In this document: in pieces, positions 1 to 11,178 of the stretch | Position numbering within the stretch: position 1 is the first letter of the stretch | How the letters are laid out: each line of letters starts with the position of its first letter | DNA from: Nemertoderma westbladi | Taxonomy: Eukaryota; Xenacoelomorpha; Nemertodermatida; Nemertodermatidae | Assembly: GCA_032718475.1 (NCBI GenBank) | Contig: JAUCBJ010007697.1 | Coordinates: forward strand, 1-47,500 | DNA: 47,500 bases | Direction of reading: 5' to 3' | Notes under the pieces: generated by a model | What the model was told of the DNA's origin: nothing | What the model saw: only the letters and a program-made list of their open reading frames with translations | Databases searched by the model: none | Made by a program: the position numbers and the translations under genes

Positions 1-322
1 GAATATAGTAGTGGCTTTATTGTACTTTAATAAGTACAGACATTTCATCTTACTGTAGTTACGTATTTATAATATAATACGGACAGTAAGGAAGGAGAAA
101 AAGAATTATTTCTTGCCGTCGCATTAAATATAATATATACGTAATTAAGTAATAAACGCGAATATATATTGCACTAATCTACTAAATAATCGCTAAAATA
201 ACATTCTACTGAATAAAATTAAAGAAAACGATTATAATAAAATTACATAGTAATACATACGTAAATATAAAAATAATAAAATAATATAAAATAATAGAGT
301 CACACACCCACTCCATATGTTG
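1..322. other. AT-rich sequence downstream of the BEL/Pao frame, no gene seen
   Basis: This stretch is very AT-rich with no open frame of note. It follows the end of the minus-strand retrotransposon frame and could hold its 3' untranslated part or a truncated LTR. I could not match it to any sequence on the right side of the element, so no LTR is claimed. Confidence 0.4.
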
Positions 323-3300
323 CTACGTTATGGAGTCCCTAGATGTTTGAAGGATTAGGGAGGTGGTCGTGGGAAGAGAATCTTGCCTTCCACAGTTTCC
401 GGAGAGTCCTCCATTCCCTTCCGATAAACACAAACGACCGACTGGGTGATTGAGTCGCTGCATCCTGAATACAATTCCAGGTTTCCTCTTCGTCCTGGAA
501 TAGTGACGATAGAAACATCGCTCAAAGTATATGACGGCGTCACAAAGCCGATTCCAGGAGCTATAGTGGTCCGTCGCTCTCTGCAGGAGAGGTGAGAGTC
601 CCTGCGAGACGTCTGATGTTCCAGAGCTCCAATCGCTCTCTCTGATCTTCATGAAGGATCCACTCGCGGAGGGGAGGCCCAGATCCACGGCGTCGTCCCT
701 GGCAACATGTAATACCGACAGATCTATCCCGGGTTCAAATAACTCCGATCCACCCGTCCGGGTTTCAGGTTCGACTTTCTCCGCTCCCTTGGCTGGTCTA
801 ATCTCAGTCGGAGTAAGATGGGGAGGCCATTCATTCTCCTTACTCAGGAAGTCGGGTTCACCTAACCTGTCTATAGTATCTGTCAGTTCTTGAGGAGTTG
901 CTCCTCTGGAAGCGATGTTCGTTGGATTAAACTTCTTGGGGCAATATCTCCATTGATCTACATTGGAGCTAAGATTGTCATTATCTGAGGAGTGTGGTGT
1001 TCCCTCAGTTGGGTCGTCTCCCTCACTAGTATCATCTTCCCATTCACTCACCTGGCAGACGCGATCTTGAAGCAGTCTTTCCCTGAGCGTTCTACGGGAA
1101 GGTCCAGTAAGGTACCAACCTACTCTAGTTCTTACCGCATAGGTCTGTAGTGGCTGCGGTTGAACAGGCCGTTTCTCTAATGTCTCCAGCGCCTCATGCG
1201 CGTTTTGGCCGATGAGTATTTGCACTCCAGGATAATCAGTCTGGAATCGAGGTATGTTAAGATGTTGGATGCTCTCATCCTCGTCCCAATCATAAAGGTC
1301 TGCTTGAGTAGTAGCGAAGTTCTTTATAGCCACCATTTTCACTGACCTTATGCTGTGTTCTCCTAATTCGTCCTGGGAGGTGGACAACGCTCCGACATAA
1401 TAATCAGCTGTTATTGTAGATTTCCAAACTTGCATAATGCCTGACATGTTGAGCTTAGTTTGGAACTTGGGTTGTCCAGCAAATATATTTTCGGCTAGCT
1501 CTTTATCGATGAATGTTCCTGTGCTACCGGAGTCCAGGAGGGCGTTCACTATATAGCTCTTCTGAGGTCCGTGGACCCGTAACTGGACTACAGGAAATTC
1601 TCGGATTCCTATATTGGAAGTTGGCGCTTTCCAAGATGGTTGTTGATCTGAAGTAGTTAGGGTGAGGTCGCTGTCTGTGTCTTTCTCATACATGAGTGCT
1701 CGATACACTGCGGTGGTGTTTATTAGGTAACAGGATTCGTTTTGGTCGGAGAACTCGTCCGTATAGAATCCTTCCATCTCAGATTGATCAGTGTCGTTCA
1801 CATCACTGAATTGGACATGTAGTTCGGACTCACTTACCTGACTCGGGCTGTTTCGTTCGAATTCCGTGTGCAACAAGATATGATGTTTTGCGCCGCACTT
1901 TGCACACCTTGCGTCGGAGTTACAGGTTCGCCGTTGGTGTCCTCGTCTGAGGCAATTATAACACAACCGCTTATCCCACATGACTTCACGTCTATCCTCG
2001 GGTGATTTCCTCAGGAATTTATCACACGCATTTAAACGGTGGGGCCCGTCGCACAGCACACATTTCGGCTTGATGTTACTTACTTTAACCTGTGCTATGT
2101 GGTGCACACTTGTTCTTTCCTCGGGCTTTCTCACCTGAATTCCTTTAGGAGACGTAGGAGGGGTTTTTTGTATCGGTTCCCTTCTGTCATTGGGTCGAGA
2201 CTTGGATTTACTTACCTGTTCTTTAGGCATTTTATTGACATAATAAGGTCTGTCAGTGTCTTTCCCGCTGTCCTCTCCTTGAGAGGTTTGGCTTTCACCG
2301 TCGTCGGTATAACATACTGGTGTTACCCTTCTCCTAGAAACGGGTTTCTCACTTACCTTGTTTTCCAATGTCTTCTCTCTGGACCGCCTTAGGAGCTGTA
2401 ATTTCACTTCTCTATCTAAGAATGACATGAGATCAGTCATGGTAGGGTCTCGTCGTTGTTGTTCCATCATATATAACACCTTCTTATCCCAGCGTGTGCC
2501 TACTCCACCTTTAGGTAAAGTAGAAGCCACTGCTCTAATAACCATAGTGTTCTGATACTCATGAGACTTACCTAGCCAGTCTAATTGTCTGCAGATCTCC
2601 TGGATCTCATCGGAAAACTCGATAATTCCGCTACTAATAAACTTTCGGGGCGCTACTAACTTGGCATACAAGTACCCAGCGATATTATTCCTATTACCAT
2701 ACCTGATGTTTAGTGTATCCCAAACTTGTCTTAATCCGTCTGGATGTCCAATAAACTTTAACGCCATTAACTTGGGAGATCCTTCCAAGCACTCGATGAG
2801 GTATCTAAGTTTTTCTCCATTAGATAGTACAGAGTTCTGTATGTTATCTTTGTAATATTCATTAAAAGGTAACCATTTCATCTCATCTCCATTGAACTTG
2901 ACGATCTCTCCAACCTTTACCGCTTGCCGGGCTTCGGTTCTAGCCATTTGACGCGTAAAACTTTCTTGGGCCATCGTGCTATTTAATATCGAGTTATCGG
3001 TATATAAATTTCTCGGATTATGATCAGTTCTATAGGGAATATCATTATCAACAGGTCTATAATTACCCTTAATAGGGTTCACTATAGGAGTTTCTACTTC
3101 GCTAGCAGTATAGATGCGTGTAGGCTCCACACCTTCCGCATGAGATACTTCAGACCTAACGGGTTGACACATTGTTACAGAGGTTGGTGGTATACCCTTT
3201 TTTAAGTTTACTAATTTATCGCGTTCTAACGCGATACTTTGCTGCACTTCTTGCAACTCTAACCTGCTTTCCCTCACCGTTCCTTTTAAATGTTGGACAG

Positions 3301-4738
3301 TCCCTTCCAACTCTCGGACCTGTTGGGAGGAGCGTATCCGATTCTCCTTCATCTCTCCGAGGAGAATATCCATCCCCCGCCGTCTCTCGTCTACCCAATC
3401 AACCGCCGAAACGGGATCCGCCAACGTCGTAGCGGGCCGACGAGGGACAACGGGCGACAAAATTGGAATATTTCGCTCGGGGTCCAGGACCTGAACTGTC
3501 TCCTGGGCAGTTCTACGGGGCACAGGTAGCTTAGTGCTATGCAGAGGGAATTTATAGGTAGCTTCAGGGAGCACAGGTGTATCTATTACCGTAGGGGTGA
3601 TTTCAAGAACAGGCCTACCTATTTCAGGCTCATCTACTATAGTAGGGAGTCTTTCTATTTTAATTATTTGGTCTGTGGGCTCTGTACTACCTAAGTTGGT
3701 GTTATTTAGCTGCCTTCTAACAGCTGGAGGCAAATCAGGCAATTTCTGACGGTGGAATGTTCTTTTACGTCTACTTGGACGAGATCTATTTCCCTTGCCT
3801 TCAGTATCGGTGGTATCGCCTTCCTCAGATGATGTATATCCCTGTCTTTTGGGAGTAGATCGATTCATCATCTGCATATTACTAGCTGCTAACTGTTTAT
3901 TTATGCAGTCTTGATTCTCCTGAATGTTTTCCAATTCTAATTGGGTGATTTCGTCAGCCGCTTTCCTTTCTGCTTCTGCCACTTTTGTCTCTGCCGCTGC
4001 CTCTGCCGCTGCCTCTGCCGCTGCCGCCTTTCTTTCTGCTTCTGCAACTACTACTGCTGCTTTCTTTCTGTCTTCTATACGTTTTTTCTTTACTTGCTCT
4101 TCTTGAACTCTATTGATGCGGAGGAGTTCATCAAATTTAGCTTGGTTCGCCGCTAACATTTCCGCATCAATTGCGTCCAGCACAAGCTTGGTTCCTTCAC
4201 TATTAGGGCTAAGCCCCTCCAGCCTTCTCCTCAACTCTTCATCTCCTACAAAGCGTTGATAGTCTGACAGATAGATGTCAATAGCATCCCTCTTATGCGG
4301 TTTCTCTGCTGTCACTTCGCTTTCTTCTTGAGAAGAAGTGGCGTCGGTTGATTCTTCATAGGTTGGCCGCTCATCATAAACCTTATCCGCCATCTTCGCT
4401 CCGCGTTCGGGCGTCCGCTCAACAGTATCCGAACTACTGGAGCTATCGGGCCGTTGAGAAGTAAGTCCCTGGCTCGCGGGTTGTTGCGGTTCCACTGCTT
4501 CTTGGTCCCGCTTAACTTGGGCTCGAGTACCGATGATAGACCTACGGCGCTTCACTAACTTCGCGAATTGCGAAATTGCTTCTACTAACCTAGGTTCTGA
4601 CACAGCTACTGTAGGGGTTGTCTTTCTTACAGTAGGAGGGGTTTCAGACCTCGGTCTGGGATTCTCTATACTCCTATCTGATAAACAGACTGTTGTTTCT
4701 AGGAGACTATCTGACATAGTTTGCCTTGTGTCAGACAT
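323..4738 (-). CDS. BEL/Pao retrotransposon Gag-protease polyprotein, pol internally deleted
   Basis: This is an uninterrupted 1471-codon frame. Seen in order: an acidic/Ser-rich N-terminus; an Ala/Lys/Glu-rich coiled coil (about residues 205-290); a Gag core of the DUF1759 type (about 610-700); three CCHC-like zinc knuckles (about 895-965, including CYNCLRRGHQRRTC); and a retropepsin-like DUF1758 domain with the LLDSGSTGTFID active-site motif near residue 1068. It ends in the typical GWYLTGP segment near 1205. In intact BEL/Pao elements reverse transcriptase and RNase H follow. Here the frame passes within about 50 residues into WRYCPKKFNPTNIASRG, the motif that normally lies after RNase H and before integrase. 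The polymerase is therefore deleted while the frame stays open. Only the pre-integrase segment YSSWNRLC is left, and the last ~45 residues look frameshifted. The element is non-autonomous. A domesticated gag-like gene is possible but unsupported. LTRs were not identified. Confidence 0.85.
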   Translation of the reverse strand: MSDTRQTMSDSLLETTVCLSDRSIENPRPRSETPPTVRKTTPTVAVSEPRLVEAISQFAKLVKRRRSIIGTRAQVKRDQEAVEPQQPASQGLTSQRPDSSSSSDTVERTPERGAKMADKVYDERPTYEESTDATSSQEESEVTAEKPHKRDAIDIYLSDYQRFVGDEELRRRLEGLSPNSEGTKLVLDAIDAEMLAANQAKFDELLRINRVQEEQVKKKRIEDRKKAAVVVAEAERKAAAAEAAAEAAAETKVAEAERKAADEITQLELENIQENQDCINKQLAASNMQMMNRSTPKRQGYTSSEEGDTTDTEGKGNRSRPSRRKRTFHRQKLPDLPPAVRRQLNNTNLGSTEPTDQIIKIERLPTIVDEPEIGRPVLEITPTVIDTPVLPEATYKFPLHSTKLPVPRRTAQETVQVLDPERNIPILSPVVPRRPATTLADPVSAVDWVDERRRGMDILLGEMKENRIRSSQQVRELEGTVQHLKGTVRESRLELQEVQQSIALERDKLVNLKKGIPPTSVTMCQPVRSEVSHAEGVEPTRIYTASEVETPIVNPIKGNYRPVDNDIPYRTDHNPRNLYTDNSILNSTMAQESFTRQMARTEARQAVKVGEIVKFNGDEMKWLPFNEYYKDNIQNSVLSNGEKLRYLIECLEGSPKLMALKFIGHPDGLRQVWDTLNIRYGNRNNIAGYLYAKLVAPRKFISSGIIEFSDEIQEICRQLDWLGKSHEYQNTMVIRAVASTLPKGGVGTRWDKKVLYMMEQQRRDPTMTDLMSFLDREVKLQLLRRSREKTLENKVSEKPVSRRRVTPVCYTDDGESQTSQGEDSGKDTDRPYYVNKMPKEQVSKSKSRPNDRREPIQKTPPTSPKGIQVRKPEERTSVHHIAQVKVSNIKPKCVLCDGPHRLNACDKFLRKSPEDRREVMWDKRLCYNCLRRGHQRRTCNSDARCAKCGAKHHILLHTEFERNSPSQVSESELHVQFSDVNDTDQSEMEGFYTDEFSDQNESCYLINTTAVYRALMYEKDTDSDLTLTTSDQQPSWKAPTSNIGIREFPVVQLRVHGPQKSYIVNALLDSGSTGTFIDKELAENIFAGQPKFQTKLNMSGIMQVWKSTITADYYVGALSTSQDELGEHSIRSVKMVAIKNFATTQADLYDWDEDESIQHLNIPRFQTDYPGVQILIGQNAHEALETLEKRPVQPQPLQTYAVRTRVGWYLTGPSRRTLRERLLQDRVCQVSEWEDDTSEGDDPTEGTPHSSDNDNLSSNVDQWRYCPKKFNPTNIASRGATPQELTDTIDRLGEPDFLSKENEWPPHLTPTEIRPAKGAEKVEPETRTGGSELFEPGIDLSVLHVARDDAVDLGLPSASGSFMKIRESDWSSGTSDVSQGLSPLLQRATDHYSSWNRLCDAVIYFERCFYRHYSRTKRKPGIVFRMQRLNHPVGRLCLSEGNGGLSGNCGRQDSLPTTTSLILQTSRDSIT

Positions 4739-7700
4739 GTTTGTTTGTACAGTTGGATGCCTACTGCTATATTACAGTCTAAGCAAGTCTAGTAATTCAG
4801 TATTAACTGCTAGCCTAGTAATTAATTACCGGTACTGCTACTCAGTGTAGCGTGATATATATAATATATTAGAATACCAGTATGCCTATAGTATATATAA
4901 GTATTATTACAGACTAGGTTTATCACAGAATACCGGTATAATTTTAGCACAAATATATATAAATATATAATAGGCCTATCGGAATACCGGTATACAGCTT
5001 ACAGTTTGTAGTATATATAATTCTGGAATAGAATTAATTACATGTACCGGTATAATTTTAGCCTAAATTTATAGAAATAAGATAATAGGCCTATCGTAAA
5101 TACCGGTATATCAATTATTTTGGAATAATTGAATTTCTGAACTTTAGGGTTACTTGGTTACTTTAACTTACTTTATTACCGTTATTTAAGCAGTAATCCA
5201 ACTGATATTGAGACCTAATGGTTGTATGGTAGGCCTACGATTTATAAATCGTTAGATTTGATTTATAATATATATATACCCGTTTTAATGGGTTTTGTCA
5301 ATGTTTGAAATAAATGTTATTATTTCTGGGGAGTAATCACTACACAAAGCGGTGCGCTTTCAGTGAAGTGTTACGTACAGGACACTAAAACAAATAATAC
5401 TAATTTACCTAAGTTACTTAATACTACAAATTACGTACAATTCGGGTGAGATTACAATCTCTAAATAAACACAAAAATTTTACAAAAACACAAATACGAA
5501 TTTTTTAGGGTAATTTTACAAGAAGTCTACAAACCAGCCTAACAAAGGGTTAGAAAACTGATTATTACAGCGGACAGGGTACTACGGTATTTGAAATAAT
5601 AAGTAGTAGTAAATACACTGCATTGTCTAGATAGGAAAATACCACCGCCTGACGACCTATAGCCGTATCGCTATAGGTTCTACGTTATGTATCACGGAGT
5701 GTTCCTACCTAGAAGTTAATAGAGCTAATCGAATGTGCCTATCAACCACTTTACAACACAGATATAATGTCTACAATAATTACTTCGGAAAGTACTGTAC
5801 ACTAAACCCTAAATTAGGTACGAGTACTTGTATAACAGATAATCAGTAATTAAATATACTTGAACAGCTAAAAGAACCACGGCATCTGCTGGAGTGACCG
5901 ATGCACAAAATCACCAGTCTTTACCTACGCCGAGCAGCCCGTGTAGTACCGGGGTTAATTTAACTATAGCGGTATGTATAACAAACACAATTACTGTAGG
6001 AGCAAACTTGGGGACTTGAATGTTGCGAATAATCGCATAAACTCTGAATAATAAATATTACGCTACGCGTACAAACTACTCAAACAAAATACAGACCGAA
6101 CACTGACAGACTACTATCAAGTCTAAACAAACTACGGTATATGCAGACTCCGAAATGATTAGGGAGTATGCGCTCTAACCCAGTAGTGCGACTTATTCTT
6201 TAGTTGGGGGTTTACCTTACCGCATTGGCTGCCCCTACTTCCTAACCGTACTTAATCGGACAAGTGCTCTACACACACTGCAATTCGTTCGGACTTAACA
6301 GCAATCAGACAACAGCTCAGCCTACAAATCGTCTGCACAATCTGATCAGGTTTACACGCCTTCTGTTCAATACTGGCCTACAAACAAATAAAACTTGACA
6401 GAAATAAGTAAAATCTCAATAAAAAATCAGGGCGGCCGTTCCCTGATTAAGTACTAAGACCTACCGGTATACAACTATCAAAATCGAATAATACTGCTGT
6501 ACCTGTACTGCTGTAGGTACCGGTCCGAGTGGTTAGGTAGTCAGGCCTACTGGTACCGGTTCTGGCAGTTGGGCCTACTGACCTACAGATGTACCGGTTG
6601 ACCGGTACTTTCAACTTTATTGCTTACTGCAATAAGAAGCTATATCCTTTAATGTTCGCGCTTTCAGACCTTTGGCAGTTTAACCCGCCAAATTAGAATG
6701 TCTTCTAGATAATAAATCTGCTTTTTAGTCTATGACAAGTATTTGATTCACTACACTAGTCGAAACCAATCCGTGCGCGACCATTCACCCGCTGGATATT
6801 CCCGGGAGATTGGGTTCGACGGTTTAATTTTTATTGCTATGTAAGCCTAATGTATTATTCGACTGACAGTATTATATAATCTCTGACAATATTATTCACC
6901 TTCGGTAATATTAACAGTTCCTTTAGGACGTGGCGCTTTATCTACATAAACAGAGTTATGACTTAAACTACTCGCAACGATATGGCTTAATTATAATCCA
7001 CATATATGGCGCATTCTTTAGGAATTGCTTCTTTAACAGACTCACTCATACACTATGCTGCACAATACTGCACACTAATCTGCCAATCTTCACTGATTTT
7101 AGTCACATATAAAAGGAACACAGGCTGACTCATGTAGGGTCTATCAAATAACATTAGATTCACTTCATACCACTTTAACATAAGTCACAATCGTTTATCT
7201 GTAACCCTTCTCTCTTACCTTAGGTATATCAAGAATATTGGGTTTCGGGGTTGTTTATCGTTATTCCAAATATAATTATTCATCAACCATATTATGAAGA
7301 ACTGACGGCAAATAGCAGTATAACAATATAAAGGTATGCACAATGTTACACAGTATGCAGTGTATGCAGTACTGCAGTATGCAGACATCAGTCATCAGTA
7401 TGCAGTGATTCCATGAGTCAGGTAGGTGCGTTAAAGGATATATGCCCTTTATAATTAAACCTACTAGTGTAAGACTAAAAACTAAAACACGGAGGTGCCA
7501 AAGCCGGTTCTTAGGCTCTGGACAAAAACATAACACTGAACTACTGAGTTTCTGTATATACCTCCAACACAGAGATCACAAACGCTCTGATTGGTCAACA
7601 TGAACAACGAGAGAACAGAGAAACAAAGAAACGTCGACGTGGCAATATCAGCTGCTAGCCGTCGTCATGGTAGCGACACTGTTTTCAAGAGTATCGAGCT

Positions 7701-7982
7701 TTTACGTCACGGAATTACGGATTATGTCCTCTAAAGTACAGTACAGTACAGCAAGGACACGGCCTTTTTATGCCTGGTAAACCAACTACAGAGTACTTTA
7801 CGGGAAAAATAAGGAAAAATAACCGGACAATTCAGTAAAAGCTTTTACAATTACATCTCCCTCAGTAACGCTAATATTAATGTATAATACTTACTGTATA
7901 TATGTAGATATATATGACATAATATGTATTGTATTCAGTATAGAATAAAGTATATGTATAAAGTATTACAGCATTTTCGATA
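4739..7982. other. Long non-coding stretch, presumably retrotransposon 5' leader plus intergenic DNA
   Basis: There is no supported gene. The sequence is rich in short motifs built around ACCGGT and AGGCCT. The part next to 4738 is probably the 5' untranslated leader of the minus-strand BEL/Pao element. A 44-bp stretch at 6653-6697 recurs at 20231-20274. Confidence 0.4.
4931..5140. repeat. Imperfect tandem duplication, period about 114 bp
   Basis: The string TACCGGTATAATTTTAGC starts at 4931 and again at 5045. In both copies it is followed by an AT-rich stretch, AATAGGCCTATCG and a second TACCGGTATA. The second copy decays after about 5110. Confidence 0.7.
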
Positions 7983-8270
7983 TCAGTATCTCGGTCGATT
8001 GTTATCGCTTTTATGAGACTCTTCAATTTCTAATTCTAAGAAGTCATCACTGTAATCAGATTTTGGTATGACACCATCTTCTATAATATCTGTGCTGTAG
8101 TGCATGTGCATCCTTTTGTCCATTGAGTCATGTGTTTTGAAAACCTTTTTTTCTCGCAATAAATAAACCGAATCGCCTGCCTGTCCATGGTCAATCACTT
8201 CAATTTAAGCAGGTCATCATCTATCTCATCTAATTTTGACATACATTCGTCCAGATTTATTATTGGTGTT
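7983..8270 (-). pseudogene. Possible decayed coding exon, unrecognised
   Basis: On the minus strand a protein-like segment reads from about 8260 (LDECMSKLDEIDDDLLKLK, then stop). One nucleotide shift later a second frame continues for 71 residues (8198-7983) with a charged, acidic C-terminus (DDFLELEIEE). Both parts have the amphipathic, charged composition of real protein rather than random AT-rich translation. I do not recognise the family. It could be the last exon of a host gene with a frameshift, a transposon fragment or chance. No splice sites could be fixed. Confidence 0.25.
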
Positions 8271-8424
8271 TATGTTATGTTTAGGTTATTGGTATGGACG
8301 GCCAAGTACTGTAGCGTTGAGCACAGTGGCAGCATATGAAGGTATTGACAGATGGGAGGCGATGAGGAGGTAAATTGCGGACATACAAGGTATCAGATAG
8401 TATTTCCAGGTCTATCTATTACCT

Positions 8425-8497
8425 GAGCCGCTAGCTGAATAGTTAGAGCGTCAGACTTCCAACCCGAAGGTCGCCCGTTCGATCCCATCTGGACGTC
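8425..8497 (+). tRNA. tRNA-like sequence (Gly-TCC-like), probably a pseudogene or SINE head
   Basis: Seen: a D-arm/A-box-like TAGCTGAATAGTTAGAGCG at 8432-8450, an anticodon-loop-like ACTTCCAAC that would present TCC, and a B-box-like GTTCGATCC at 8478-8486, all correctly spaced. The acceptor and T stems do not pair well and the anticodon stem has mismatches. A functional tRNA is therefore unlikely, and a tRNA pseudogene or the head of a tRNA-derived SINE fits better. Confidence 0.45.
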
Positions 8498-9114
8498 AAT
8501 GCCGACTTTGCAAAAGCTGTGCCCAACAAGAAGTTATGATAATATTCTTCCAGATGATCTACTAAACTATGATTTAGTCCAATGGCCTGAGATGACTCAA
8601 TTTTATTATGAAGATTTCTAGAACAACAATCCCAGTCTCTTTTGTAGGACTTATGGCAGTTATAGTCGAGTCGTAGGTCCGTGACGACAAAAATATAACA
8701 GATAATCCAATTCTACAGCAAACAAGCACTTCGTATCAGATCTATTAAGTCGTTCTACTGCCCCTGGCTTCTTGGATGTCTTATTGCTCCAAGAATGACA
8801 ATAATATTAAAATTGTTATATATTGCTTTCTACATTGAGTCCATAGCTCAGTTACAGAATCATTGCAGGAGTACCTCATAGTCGGCGTAAATTGGGGGTA
8901 TACCACCAAAGAACCTTTTTTTAAATGGCTGTCAATTAGTGTTAAATGATAATATTGCTATTTTATCATGGCCAACCACTGTATGGAAGGCCAAATAGCC
9001 TTATAGTTGCACAAAATAGCCTCTAGAGGAAAATTGGAAAATTTATAGCCCCCCCCCCTAGCGGCTGGCGGCGGAATTAAGGATTTCACTAAAATCCTAC
9101 CAGTCCCTCAATGT

Positions 9115-9225
9115 TGGTCCAAACTTCTTGAAACCAACTCGGACTCAGAATCATCGATTCTACAAAAAGTTACCATATCTTATAGAATTTTTAATTAGCC
9201 ATTTTTATTTATAATCAAATTAAAT
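9115..9225. repeat. Dispersed repeat shared with 41500-41605
   Basis: The segment contains TTGAAACCAACT, a GGACTCAG.AT.ATCGA-like middle and TAGAATTTTTAATTAGCCAT, in the same order and spacing as at 41500-41605. The two copies lie in the same orientation about 32 kb apart. Confidence 0.65.
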
Positions 9226-9591
9226 TAAATGTTTTGTATTTATGTTTAATAATTATTAATTATTAATGTTCTTCAAGTATGTCGAAGAGGCCGCTATTGT
9301 TAGTGGAGTCTACAGTTCCTAGGATCGAGGCCGAGTTGCCGATTAGGATGGCTATCAGGAGTCTTTGCAGCAGGAATCGATGAGACCGGGGTTCCTGTGT
9401 AGGAATGAGGTTGTTGCTGGTCCTGGCCGGCCAAGGGTTTCAAAGGCTACTGGTGCGAAGAGGTATCCTCAGTCTACTAGTTCTTCGTACTTTCTGGATT
9501 TGGTCTCTTCTTGCTCCTTGGCAACACGACCTCCTGTGGATAGACTGGTAGCGAGATGGCTGGGCGCTAGAGGGTCTATGACCGTCGCGTC

Positions 9592-11058
9592 TCACGTCAG
9601 GGACTTACCGCGCGACCAAGGGATGAGGGTCATGCCATCTGGGCGTTTAACGTCCGTTCGACAGAGGCCTGGTGGCTCCAGGATGGACGGAACACCACAG
9701 CTGGAGAGTGCGCGCTTTATGATGTCATTTAGCGCCGTGTGGAGCGGAATCCGCCCCAAGCTCCTCTGGCAGGACAGGCTATGTATGCCTTCGGTATCGA
9801 CTTCCTTACCGCATCTGGCGCATGTGTGTTGTTCTGTGACTCGACAGCCTAGTTGAATAGCGATTGAGATGCGGAGCTGACTGTCAGTTAACTTTAAACC
9901 TAGCGACGACGATGGTAGCGCGTCTATCCAGCAACCAGCAACAGGGTCATCTAAAGAGTTTAGTCGAGCGATATTATTTGGAGAAGCGGTGCGGCGAAGT
10001 GATGCGAGGTTCTCTTCATGGATCGGGTTTGTCCAAGTCTTCTGCATGTTTACAGAGGACGCTGAAGGTTGCTCGCAATCGGTGGCCACCGATCTCTTCC
10101 AGAGCTCATAGGCGTGATCAGTTAAGGCGTTTCGAGATGGAGTAGGCGCAGTGGCGGTGAAAAGACAGCCAGTAAGTTCAGCACATGCAGCCGCAGAAGC
10201 CAGATAGGCAGAAGGGGCGAGCTGTATGGCTGAGCTTAGGCCCAACCCACCTGAATGAGCTGGTAAACAGGCCTGTATCCACGAACTGTCATTGATTCCT
10301 ACGTTTGCTATTTTCACCAACGCAGACCGCAGTGTATCGTCATATCTTTCCAGAAGCTGGGGAAACGAAAAACATGGAGCAGAGCGGAGGTAATATAGCA
10401 GGTGAGGGATTGCGAAAGAGTTCCTAAGCAAGAAGAATCCATGGTGGCTGTTGAGGAGATGAAGCCGGTCGCTAATCAAGGCCAAGTCGTTTATCTTGTC
10501 AGTCAGACAGGACTCTATAGCCTCGGATCCGATTGGGGCCCCGAGCATAATCAGTTGGTCAGCTGAAGGTAACTGGATCTTTCCGCCACAAACTCTATTG
10601 AAATCTTCCTGAATCCGGGCTCGATCATCGTCAGACACTGGACCCAGAAAAAATAGCTCGCACTTCGAGGGGTTTAGGGTGAGACCGAGTTTCTTCCCTT
10701 CCACAATTATCATTCTCAGATCGTCTAGAACAACGGTATACAATCCTGCCATGTTACCATCATCAAGATACCATACGTTGAAATCGGATTTCATCGAGTG
10801 GATGGTGTCGTTGATCGTGTCTCTGAAGAGAGGGGGTCCCTCTGGGTCAACCTGTTGGGCTCCTTCATCAGAGACTAAGATTTCATCACCGTGAACTAGA
10901 AAGCTTGAGTTACCATAGGCAGCCAACGTATAGTTATATATGCTGGGATACTTCCTCGCCACAGTCTCGAGGATGGCATCACGTCGAAGTGAATTGAAGG
11001 CATTGCTGAAATCTACCTTCAGCAACACCGTGTTGGGAGTGTTCGTTGAGGATATCAA
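9592..11058 (-). pseudogene. LINE reverse transcriptase, zinc finger and endonuclease segment
   Basis: This 488-codon frame starts inside the RT domain (KVDFSNAFNSLRRD is the first catalytic block) and contains WYLDDG as the catalytic Asp-Asp block. The thumb region follows. Near residue 415 is the finger CARCGKEVDTEGIHSLSC, then a KRPDGMTLIPW segment resembling the start of the PD-(D/E)XK endonuclease of REL-type LINEs. The frame is cut off at 9592 just where the WDVT-like catalytic segment should come. Upstream coding sequence is open in the same frame to about 11150 but joins the next block only through a frameshift. The substitution at the conserved QGDPLGP block suggests an inactive polymerase. 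Confidence 0.8.
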
Positions 11059-11178
11059 GGACCGGGTCGCATGGGCTGCAGCCTCTGCCCCATTCTTTGT
11101 TCCTATTCCTAACTGGATGTGGCCGTAAGATTCGATGTGCTGGTCTTTGACTGTGTGGCTGGCGTATTTGGCACTTAG

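Noticed and set aside
1-6900. LTR pair for the BEL/Pao element, based on similar CTTTATT motifs near 15 and 6617
   Set aside because: The similarity does not extend beyond about 20 bases and neighbouring sequence does not match.
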